Shown here: piece by piece, positions 1-5,720 of the stretch
Layout: each line of letters starts with the position of its first letter
How positions within the stretch are numbered: the stretch's first letter is position 1
Source: JALXCG01 sp026991065 [NCBI: Gemmatimonadota bacterium]
Lineage (GTDB): Bacteria > GCA-2686955
Assembly (NCBI GenBank): GCA_026991065.1
Contig: JALXCG010000241.1
Location: 1 to 7,079 of the forward strand
Direction: 5' to 3'
Length of the DNA: 7,079 nt
Notes under the pieces: model-generated
What the model was told of the DNA's origin: nothing
Database searches by the model: none
The model's input: only the letters and a program-made list of their open reading frames with translations
Position numbers and translations under genes: made by a program

Positions 1-1
1 T

Positions 2-85
2 CGCGGCGGGTTGGTGCCGCCACGACCAGGACGATCGCTGGTGAACGCGCGCGTGGCGGCGCACCGGTTCACCCGTGCGGATTGA
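2..85 (+). CDS. Possible C-terminal end of an upstream gene (partial)
   Basis: The second forward frame is open from the window edge to a TGA at 83-85. It would encode about 27 residues, basic and proline/arginine-rich, reading PPRPGRSLVNARVAAHRF near its centre. Third-position G/C is high, as in the neighbouring genes, and the stop lies 26 bases before the preferred start of the aminotransferase gene, a typical operon distance. I do not recognise the family from so short a tail. The first frame is also open here, in phase with the aminotransferase gene, so the tail could be chance. Confidence is low. Confidence 0.35.
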   Translation, partial: RGGLVPPRPGRSLVNARVAAHRFTRAD

Positions 86-100
86 GGCGCTCTGGCGAAG

Positions 101-106
101 AGGGAG
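101..106 (+). promoter_or_regulatory. Ribosome binding site deciding the aminotransferase start
   Basis: AGGGAG lies 5 bases before the GTG at 112. The frame is open further upstream, with a TTG at 82, but that codon has no comparable purine-rich site. The Shine-Dalgarno match therefore favours GTG 112. Confidence 0.6.
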
Positions 107-111
107 TTGAC

Positions 112-1209
112 GTGGACCATCCGATTGTGCGTGAGGCGGCGAGACAGTTGCCCCTTTATGAACCGGGGCGGAACGCGGAACTTGTCGCACGGCAACTCGG
201 ACGGTCCGATGTCGTCAAGCTGGCTTCGAACGAGAGCCCCTATGGAGCTTCCCCGCGCGTTCGCGAGGCTCTCGCCGAGATGCTTTCCGGCGTCCATCTC
301 TATCCTGATGCCGGGGGAACTGCTCTGCGCGCCGCGCTGGCCGAGTATCACGGCGTGGATTCTGCATGCGTTACGTTGGGGAACGGCTCTGTCGAACTGA
401 TCGAGAACACCGCCAAAGCCTTTCTTGAGCCGGGGCTGGAGGCGGTGATGGCGCTCCCCTCGTTCTTGAAATTTCGCATCGCGACCCGCCTGATGGGGGC
501 GCGTGCCATCGAGGTCCCGACGGTTGAAGACCGGGTGGATCTGGCGGCGATGGCGGCGGCGGTAGGCGAGCAGACCCGGGTCGTGTTCATTGCCAATCCC
601 GACAACCCGACCGGGCAGATGGTTTCCGCGGATGCCATCATGGGCTTCATCGACTCGCTGCCGACAAGCGTGGTGGTCTACTTTGATCAGGCGTATTTCG
701 AATATGTCAGCGATCAGGAACCGCCGCTCCTGCCTCTGATCGAGCGCCCGAATGTCGTGGTCGCGCGCACTTTCTCCAAGGCCTATGGACTGGCAGGGCT
801 GCGCATCGGCTATGCACTCGGAAACCCGGAGTTGATTGCCAGTCTGGGGCGAGTGCGGGAACACTTCAATACCTCTTCACTTGCTCAGCGGGCGGCCCTG
901 GTCGCGCTTGCCGATGAAGAGCACATGCGGCACGCGGTTGCGGAAAACCAGCGTGAACGAGAGCGCGTGTTTTCCGCGCTCAGCGCGCACGGATTAATCG
1001 TGACCCCGTCATTTACCAATTTTCTTCTCGTGCGCCCGGCGGTGCAAGGGCCGTTGGCGTCTGCTCATTTGGATGAAGCCCTGACGCGGCGCGGGGTCAT
1101 CATCAGGCCGATGGGATTCTATGGTTTGGCGGGGGCTGTGCGGATTTCGATCGGCAGCCGCGCGGAAAACGACCGGCTGTTGGCCGCCATCGCGGAGATT
1201 GCCTCCTAA
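112..1209 (+). CDS. hisC: HisC-family PLP-dependent aminotransferase (histidinol-phosphate or aromatic)
   Basis: This is a fold-type I, class I/II aminotransferase of 365 residues, a normal length for HisC. Such enzymes act in the cytoplasm and move an amino group from glutamate to a 2-oxo acid or imidazoleacetol phosphate through pyridoxal phosphate. Visible family motifs, numbered from GTG 112, are SNESPYG at 39-45, NPDNPTG at 162-168, the PLP-ring aspartate D192 in FDQAYFEY, the Schiff-base lysine K223 in FSKAYGLAGLRIGY, FNTSSLAQ after the lysine, and the substrate-carboxylate arginine R344 in VRISIG. The usual DEAY motif reads DQAY here, a mild change. GTG 112 is chosen for its AGGGAG site; TTG 82 would add 10 residues. 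HisC and phenylalanine/tyrosine aminotransferases cannot be told apart from motifs, and no other his or aro gene is visible. The gene precedes a LeuA-like synthase by 249 bases, so transamination of the product of that pathway is possible but is inference. Confidence 0.88.
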   Translation: MDHPIVREAARQLPLYEPGRNAELVARQLGRSDVVKLASNESPYGASPRVREALAEMLSGVHLYPDAGGTALRAALAEYHGVDSACVTLGNGSVELIENTAKAFLEPGLEAVMALPSFLKFRIATRLMGARAIEVPTVEDRVDLAAMAAAVGEQTRVVFIANPDNPTGQMVSADAIMGFIDSLPTSVVVYFDQAYFEYVSDQEPPLLPLIERPNVVVARTFSKAYGLAGLRIGYALGNPELIASLGRVREHFNTSSLAQRAALVALADEEHMRHAVAENQRERERVFSALSAHGLIVTPSFTNFLLVRPAVQGPLASAHLDEALTRRGVIIRPMGFYGLAGAVRISIGSRAENDRLLAAIAEIAS

Positions 1210-1458
1210 CGTGCTGCAAAAGAGGTGTTTGTACCTGCCGGGATTGTGCAGATGGGCGATCCGAGGCAAGGCTGCGCGAAGCGATCGTGGGATGGGCCGC
1301 CACGAAATCGGTTTTCGATGTAACCTTTGAGTTGTTCAGCATCTCTATTGGGCCCAGAGATGGACGCCACGACAGCGGCGAGTCTCGACGCCCCCACGCG
1401 CTTGCCGCTCGTGGCAGCGCCCGAGAAGATGGATTCGCAACTCGATCGGAGGCTCAGA
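1210..1458 (+). other. 249-base gap upstream of the LeuA-like synthase, possible leader
   Basis: This is the longest non-coding stretch in the window. A locally A/T-richer patch at about 1306-1350 could hold a promoter, but I find no convincing -35/-10 pair with proper spacing. Only small inverted repeats are visible, such as CTGCA 1214-1218 with TGCAG 1247-1251, and AGGT 1223-1226 with ACCT 1233-1236. No T-run terminator and no tRNA-like or known riboswitch core can be recognised. From 1327 onward the region is open in the frame of the synthase. An ATG at 1360 could give a 33-residue N-terminal extension, but it has no good ribosome binding site. Confidence 0.4.
1448..1452 (+). promoter_or_regulatory. 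Ribosome binding site deciding the synthase start
   Basis: GGAGG lies 6 bases before ATG 1459, which is close to ideal. It supports this start over the in-frame upstream codons TTG 1327 and ATG 1360, and the protein from here begins just before the conserved domain. Confidence 0.7.
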
Positions 1459-2700
1459 ATGACGAACCCGGCACAGGAACTCATCTACGATTGGAATATC
1501 GCCGATGGCCCCATTGTGCCGGTTCCTGTCGCCCTCGATGACGAAACGCTGCGTGACGGCCAGCAGTCGCCATCCTGCAACACGCTCTCCATCGGGACCA
1601 AGATCCGCCTGGTTCATCTGATGGACAAGTTGAAGATCGACGTGGTCGATCTGGGGCTTCCCGGCGCTGGGCCGCACATTGTCGAGGATGTGCGCACGCT
1701 TGCCCGCGAGATTCGTGATTCGAAGCTGTCCATTGGCATCGATTGTGCTGCCCGCACGGTCCTGGCCGATATCATTCCAATCGCCCGCATCAGCCAGGAG
1801 GTGGGGGTACCGATTGAGGTTTCGGCTTTTATCGGTTCCAGCCCAATACGGATGTTCACCGAGGGTTGGGATCTGGATTTTCTCCTGCGTTGCACGGAAG
1901 ACGCCGTCTCTTTCGCGATCCAAGAGGGACTCTCGGTGATGTATGTGACCGAGGATACAACCCGCGCGGCTCCGGATGACGTGGCCCGTCTCTACCAGAC
2001 GGCGATCAACTGCGGTGCTTCCCGAGTTTGTGTTTGCGATACGGTCGGCCATGCGACACCGGCCGGAGTCCGCAACTTGGTGCGTTTCGTCAAGAAGGTG
2101 ATTGCCGACAGTGGCGAGCAGGTAGGAATCGACTGGCACGGGCATCGGGATCGAGGGTTGGCGCTGGCCAATTCACTGGCCGCACTCGAGGGGGGAGCCC
2201 AGCGTCTGCACGGAACCGCTTTGGGCATTGGCGAGCGGACTGGCAACTGTGAGATGGATCTGCTCTTGGTCAACCTGCGCTTGATGGGATACATCGACCG
2301 GGACTTGACTGCGCTGGCCGAATACTGCGAGATCGCCGCTCAAGCGTCGGGAATTCCGCTGCCGATCAACTACCCGGTCGCCGGAACCGACGCTTTTCGA
2401 ACCGGAACCGGCGTCCATGCTGCCGCGATTATCAAGGCTCAACGCAAGGGTGATACCGATCTTGCGGATCGTGTGTACAGCGGTGTTCCAGCTCACTGGT
2501 TCGGCCGCAAGCAAGTGATCGAGGTTGGGCCGATGAGTGGTGAATCGAATGTGATTTATTGGCTGAAGAGCCATGGTTTCGAGGCGACAGAGGATCAAGT
2601 CGCCGCGGTGTTCCGTGCCGGCAAGGCGTCGCACCGCAATTTGACCGATCAGGAGATTCGCAGCTTGCTCGCTGATCTCGATCGATCGGTCCATGAATGA
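1459..2700 (+). CDS. LeuA/homocitrate synthase-like acyltransferase (DRE-TIM metallolyase), single catalytic unit
   Basis: This 413-residue protein belongs to the family that condenses acetyl-CoA with a 2-oxo acid on a divalent metal inside a TIM barrel (isopropylmalate, homocitrate and citramalate synthases). The first strand carries DDETLRDGQQSP at 27-38, with R32 and D33 as the catalytic arginine and metal aspartate. The metal histidines are H227 and H229 in WHGHRDRG. GIGERTGN at 256-263 follows, and H320 in RTGTGVHAAA matches the His of the SGIH motif in the post-barrel subdomain. About 90 residues follow that, and the roughly 130-residue LeuA leucine-binding domain is absent, so classical feedback inhibition is not expected. 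Two motifs depart from textbook IPMS: HxH is followed by RD rather than ND, and GNGER is GIGER, as in some homocitrate synthases. The dehydrogenase gene starts 67 bases downstream. Isopropylmalate synthase is the default guess; homocitrate or another 2-oxo acid product is possible. Confidence 0.85.
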   Translation: MTNPAQELIYDWNIADGPIVPVPVALDDETLRDGQQSPSCNTLSIGTKIRLVHLMDKLKIDVVDLGLPGAGPHIVEDVRTLAREIRDSKLSIGIDCAARTVLADIIPIARISQEVGVPIEVSAFIGSSPIRMFTEGWDLDFLLRCTEDAVSFAIQEGLSVMYVTEDTTRAAPDDVARLYQTAINCGASRVCVCDTVGHATPAGVRNLVRFVKKVIADSGEQVGIDWHGHRDRGLALANSLAALEGGAQRLHGTALGIGERTGNCEMDLLLVNLRLMGYIDRDLTALAEYCEIAAQASGIPLPINYPVAGTDAFRTGTGVHAAAIIKAQRKGDTDLADRVYSGVPAHWFGRKQVIEVGPMSGESNVIYWLKSHGFEATEDQVAAVFRAGKASHRNLTDQEIRSLLADLDRSVHE

Positions 2701-2722
2701 ACTCTTCGTTGAGGCGCCGACG

Positions 2723-2748
2723 TCACCCGAAGGTGAGTAGTGCGCACT
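2723..2748 (+). repeat. Two adjacent small inverted repeats upstream of the dehydrogenase gene
   Basis: The 67-base gap between the synthase and the dehydrogenase holds TCACC-CGAA-GGTGA at 2723-2736, a 5-bp stem with a 4-base loop. Two bases later comes the perfect 10-base palindrome AGTGCGCACT at 2739-2748. The palindrome ends 6 bases before the ribosome binding site at 2755. They could form an operator, an RNA hairpin that tunes translation or mRNA stability, or be chance. Neither is followed by a T-run, so a terminator is unlikely. Confidence 0.4.
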
Positions 2749-2754
2749 GGTTGA

Positions 2755-2760
2755 AAGGAG
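2755..2760 (+). promoter_or_regulatory. Ribosome binding site for the dehydrogenase
   Basis: AAGGAG lies 7 bases before GTG 2768, a strong match that fixes the GTG as the start. The family's N-terminal strand and GDGIGPEV motif follow at the normal distance. Confidence 0.75.
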
Positions 2761-2767
2761 TGATTGC

Positions 2768-3832
2768 GTGGCCGAATACCGTATAGCAGCCATTGGTGGT
2801 GATGGAATCGGGCCCGAAGTGACCCGAGAGGCTCTCCGTTGCGCGCGAGCTGTGGCAGAGATCCATGGGTTCGATCTCCGAGTCGAGGATCTTCCCTATG
2901 GGTCGGATCACTACCTGGCGACCGGCGAGTTTCTACCGGACGCGGTGTTGGAGTCACTGCCCAAGGATTTTGACGCGATATTTCTCGGCGCGATCGGGGA
3001 CCCGCGGATTGAGCCTGGATTGGTCGAACGGCAGATCATTGCGCGGATTCGGTTCGGTCTGGATCTCTACATCAATTATCGTCCCATTCTTCTCTATTCA
3101 GAGCACTTGTGCCCTCTGAAGGGGCGTCGCCCCGAGGATGTCGACATGATCGTCATTCGTGAGAACACCGAGGACGCCTACACCGGATTGGGGGGGATAT
3201 TCAAGCGCGGCACGGCGGATGAGATCGCTGTGGCCGAGATGATTTACAGCCGCAAGGGGTGTGAACGAGCGGTGCGTTACGCTTTCGAGGTAGCTCGGAA
3301 AGTCGAACGATTCAAGCGCGTCACTTTGGTCGACAAGGCCAACGCGATTCGGGCGCAGGATATCTGGACTCGGACATTTGCCGAAGTCGGCGCCGAATAC
3401 CCGGAGATCGAAAAAGATCATGCCTATATCGATGCCGCCTGTATGTGGATGGTGAAGAACCCCGATTTCTTCGATGTCATTGTGGTGCCGAATCTTTTCG
3501 GCGATATCCTGACCGATCTGGGTGCCATGATCCAGGGCGGAATGGGGGTCGCCGCCTCGGCCAATCTGCATCCCGGGCGCACCTCCATGTTTGAGCCGAT
3601 CCACGGTTCAGCTCCCAAGTATCGCGATCAGAATCGGGCCAATCCACTGGCGGCAATCGCCGCTGCTCAGCTCATGCTCGAGCACATTGGAGAAACGGCG
3701 GCGAGCACACATCTGGAGCAGGCGATACGCCGCGTTCTGGTAGAGCGTCGATTGCCCTCTGTCGATGCCCGGAGCGGCTTCGGGACTGACCAGATCGGAG
3801 ATCTGGTCATTGCCGCGATTCACGAGCAGTAA
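2768..3832 (+). CDS. Isopropylmalate/isocitrate-family beta-decarboxylating dehydrogenase
   Basis: This 354-residue protein has the usual length for an NAD(P)-dependent enzyme that oxidises and decarboxylates a 2-hydroxy acid such as 3-isopropylmalate, isocitrate, homoisocitrate, tartrate or malate. Motifs in order are GDGIGPEV at 11-18, the three substrate-carboxylate arginines R95, R105 (NYRP) and R131 (IRENTE), the tyrosine Y138, the catalytic lysine K190 in VDKAN, aspartates D222, D246 and D250 (NLFGDILTD), and the coenzyme loop HGSAPKY at 279-285. The last is notable: Lys-Tyr there resembles NADP-dependent isocitrate dehydrogenase, whereas NAD-dependent IPMDH has Asp-Ile. RENTEDAY also looks more like IDH or tartrate dehydrogenase than the RELTGG of typical LeuB. 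Its position directly after a LeuA-like synthase favours a LeuB role in 2-oxo acid chain elongation. Substrate and cofactor therefore remain uncertain, while family membership is clear. Both genes probably share a transcript. Confidence 0.88.
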   Translation: MAEYRIAAIGGDGIGPEVTREALRCARAVAEIHGFDLRVEDLPYGSDHYLATGEFLPDAVLESLPKDFDAIFLGAIGDPRIEPGLVERQIIARIRFGLDLYINYRPILLYSEHLCPLKGRRPEDVDMIVIRENTEDAYTGLGGIFKRGTADEIAVAEMIYSRKGCERAVRYAFEVARKVERFKRVTLVDKANAIRAQDIWTRTFAEVGAEYPEIEKDHAYIDAACMWMVKNPDFFDVIVVPNLFGDILTDLGAMIQGGMGVAASANLHPGRTSMFEPIHGSAPKYRDQNRANPLAAIAAAQLMLEHIGETAASTHLEQAIRRVLVERRLPSVDARSGFGTDQIGDLVIAAIHEQ

Positions 3833-3843
3833 TGCGCAGTTCC

Positions 3844-3869
3844 ACGGCCAGGTTCATCTGCTTGGCCGT
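3844..3869 (+). other. Intergenic stem-loop after the dehydrogenase gene
   Basis: ACGGCCA at 3844-3850 pairs perfectly with TGGCCGT at 3863-3869. The stem can extend inward by a G-T and a G-C pair, leaving an 8-base loop. It starts 11 bases after the dehydrogenase stop and lies in the only gap before the next gene. No T-run follows, so it is at best a weak or factor-assisted terminator, or an mRNA 3'-end stabiliser that separates the metabolic block from the downstream genes. Confidence 0.45.
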
Positions 3870-3896
3870 TGCAGCAGGTGAACAACGGATTCCTTC

Positions 3897-4625
3897 ATGC
3901 TCATGACTTGGTTGCCGCTTGCGGCGCTGGTGCTCGGCGCGGGAGCGCGCATCGACGGCTTGGCGGGAATAGAATCGGCACCATTGCAGGGTCCATGGGC
4001 GCTTTTCGGCAACCCGGCGGCGTTGGGCGTTCTCGGATCCTCCTGGTCTGCTCTCGGCGATTTTGGGTCACTGGATCTTCGCCGCTATGCAGTGGTGCAG
4101 AGCAATTCCACCAGCCGTGGGCCGGTGGGGCTGCTCTGGGAAGAGGGAGAGGAGCGTGATCGCTGGGAGATCGCTTTTGTTCTTCCCGATCAAGCAAACC
4201 TCGCTTACGGATTCGACATCAACTACTACGGAGATCCGATCGAGAGTTTCTCTTTCGACCTGAATCTGGCGGCCACCTATGATTCTGGTTTGGCGCTGGG
4301 GCTGACCTGGAACGACGTCGCCGAGAGGAGCGCTGATCCAAGCCACCTGCGGACCGGGTTGAGCTATTTGAACTCCAGCGGGGGAGTGCTGCTGCTGGAG
4401 GCGGACGGTTTCGATGGGTGGAACCCGGATATTCTCCGCTTTGCCGTGGGGGTTGAAGAGTCTGGATTCGAATACCGCGTTGGTGTGGTTAAGCGGCCCG
4501 GAGGTCGCGACTGGTCACTCGGGGTGGGGACTGCCTCCAACCAGCGTTTTCTCTTGGACTATGCTTGGAGCAATGGGCGCTTCGGAGTTCAGCATCGCTT
4601 TGCTCTTGGGGTTCGGCGCAACTAG
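3897..4625 (+). CDS. Secreted beta-strand-rich protein, probable outer-membrane barrel, unknown function
   Basis: I do not recognise this 242-residue protein. It opens with a short hydrophobic stretch, MTWLPLAALVLGAGA (about residues 3-17), which looks like a Sec signal peptide, with no lipobox cysteine. A segment reading GPWALFGNPAALG (about 32-44) resembles the NPAALA-type motif near the start of PorV/FadL/TraF-like outer-membrane barrels. The rest alternates hydrophobic and polar residues in many short strands separated by turns rich in Gly, Asp and Asn, and ends in an amphipathic strand, FGVQHRFALGV. No catalytic motif is visible. An in-frame stop at 3879 limits the start to ATG 3897 or ATG 3903; neither has a strong ribosome binding site. 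Third-position G/C is like that of its neighbours, which supports real coding. It ends 27 bases before holA, so they may be cotranscribed. The barrel assignment is inference. Confidence 0.68.
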   Translation: MLMTWLPLAALVLGAGARIDGLAGIESAPLQGPWALFGNPAALGVLGSSWSALGDFGSLDLRRYAVVQSNSTSRGPVGLLWEEGEERDRWEIAFVLPDQANLAYGFDINYYGDPIESFSFDLNLAATYDSGLALGLTWNDVAERSADPSHLRTGLSYLNSSGGVLLLEADGFDGWNPDILRFAVGVEESGFEYRVGVVKRPGGRDWSLGVGTASNQRFLLDYAWSNGRFGVQHRFALGVRRN

Positions 4626-4652
4626 TTGGTGCGGAGGCGGAGACGGCAAACG

Positions 4653-5720
4653 ATGGCAGCGCGCAAGAGGAAAAACGAAATACATGTCGCGGAGTTGGAG
4701 CGTTGGCTCGCGGCGCCGCAGGATCTTCGGTTGGGTGTGATCGTCGGCGATGAAGCGCTTCTGCGCGATCGCGCGATGACCCTCTTGCTGAATTGGGGGC
4801 TCGATCCGGATTTCGCCGATTTCAATCTGGATCGTTTCAGCGGTGATGGTTTGGAACCGGCACGGGTAATAGACGCTTGCGCTACTTTGCCCATGATGGC
4901 CGATCGGCGCGTGGTCCAGATCCGTCGGTTTCAACTTTTGCATCACAGCCGACGACGCAAGTTGCTGACCGACCTGCGCGAGTTGTCCGATACGACGCTG
5001 CTGCTCATCGAAACAACCGCTCTGACACCGAAGGAGCGTTCTCTGGCCCAAGAAGCGAAGGGAGTCCTGTTCGTCTCCGCGGATCGCCCCGGGCCGCGAG
5101 ACGTTCTGCGCGCGATCGAGCGAGAAGCAACGCGCGCCGGACTCGAACTGGAGCCGGCCGCCGGCGAAGCACTACTGGCCGCGCGCGGCTCCGACCTGAC
5201 AGGCATTGCGCTGGAGATTGAGAAGTTGCAGGCTTACGTGGGCGAGAGTCGGCGGGTCACGCGGGCTGATGTCGAGGAACTGGTTCCGGCAGCACAGACG
5301 GTCACGGTTTTCGATTTGGTCGATGCTCTGGCCCACTCCGATCTCAACCGGTCTCTCGATGTTCTCGATAAACTCTATGCGGCGGGGGAGGATCCGCTCG
5401 CCCTGATTGGCGCGGCGTCACGTCATTTCTTGATTCTCTGGAAAGCAGTTCTCTTGGGCCGCGCGGATCGACGCCGTGCCGCCTCGGTGTTGAAAGTCCC
5501 GCCGTTCTTTGTTGAGCGCTATCTCAGCCAAGCAGCCCGTTTCGATCTTGCCCGCTTGCACCTGATCTTGAGCGAACTGCTTGAAGCCGATCTGGATTTG
5601 AAGGGCAATGTCAGTGGCGAGGCGGGCCGGAAATCGCGCGGACGGGATCTGGTCTTGCGCATCTGCGCGCGTGGCCGGAGTCCCCGGCCGGCGCCGCGCA
5701 ACGTGAAAGGAAGAGTGTGA
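4653..5720 (+). CDS. holA: DNA polymerase III subunit delta
   Basis: This 355-residue protein matches HolA, the clamp-loader subunit that opens the sliding-clamp ring as part of the cytoplasmic DNA polymerase III complex. The N-terminal part has the degenerate AAA+ start LGVIVGDEALLRDRAM, with no functional Walker A as is normal for delta. Next comes the strand-helix region with MMADRRVVQIRRFQ, where other members have LF(S/G)xRRVVxVR. The middle domain has SDLTGIALEIEKLQAYVG. The helical C-terminal domain begins at TVFDLVDAL and includes DPLALIGAASRHF and the typical end region LLEADLDLKG. ATG 4653 is preferred because CGGAGA lies about 10 bases upstream and a further GGAGG lies at 4633-4637. 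TTG 4626, directly after the previous stop, would add 9 arginine-rich residues. The 3' end overlaps mtaB by 4 bases. The C-terminal tail is short and basic. Confidence 0.9.
   Translation: MAARKRKNEIHVAELERWLAAPQDLRLGVIVGDEALLRDRAMTLLLNWGLDPDFADFNLDRFSGDGLEPARVIDACATLPMMADRRVVQIRRFQLLHHSRRRKLLTDLRELSDTTLLLIETTALTPKERSLAQEAKGVLFVSADRPGPRDVLRAIEREATRAGLELEPAAGEALLAARGSDLTGIALEIEKLQAYVGESRRVTRADVEELVPAAQTVTVFDLVDALAHSDLNRSLDVLDKLYAAGEDPLALIGAASRHFLILWKAVLLGRADRRRAASVLKVPPFFVERYLSQAARFDLARLHLILSELLEADLDLKGNVSGEAGRKSRGRDLVLRICARGRSPRPAPRNVKGRV
5706..5713 (+). promoter_or_regulatory. Ribosome binding site for mtaB inside the end of holA
   Basis: AAAGGAAG ends 3 bases before GTG 5717, and its AAGGA core ends 5 bases before it. 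The start overlaps the holA TGA (5718-5720) as GTGA, a classic layout for translational coupling. Confidence 0.65.

Noticed and set aside
5-21. GGCGG/CCGCC hairpin at the left edge
   Set aside because: A 5-bp G+C stem is expected by chance in G+C-rich sequence and lies in probable coding sequence.
1311-1350. Possible promoter in the A/T-richer patch upstream of the synthase
   Set aside because: The best -35-like and -10-like hexamers are wrongly spaced (about 11 bases) and match only partly, so no promoter is called.
1327-1458. Synthase start at TTG 1327 (44 extra residues)
   Set aside because: No ribosome binding site precedes it, while GGAGG is ideally placed before ATG 1459 and the family domain starts soon after that codon.
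1345-2145. Long open frame on the minus strand (266 codons) opposite the synthase gene
   Set aside because: It lies wholly antisense to a clearly conserved synthase, matches no family I know, and long antisense frames are expected in G+C-rich genes.
2173-2793. Minus-strand open frame of 206 codons spanning the synthase end and the gap
   Set aside because: It is a shadow of the conserved plus-strand gene; the translation is low-complexity and has no recognisable motif.
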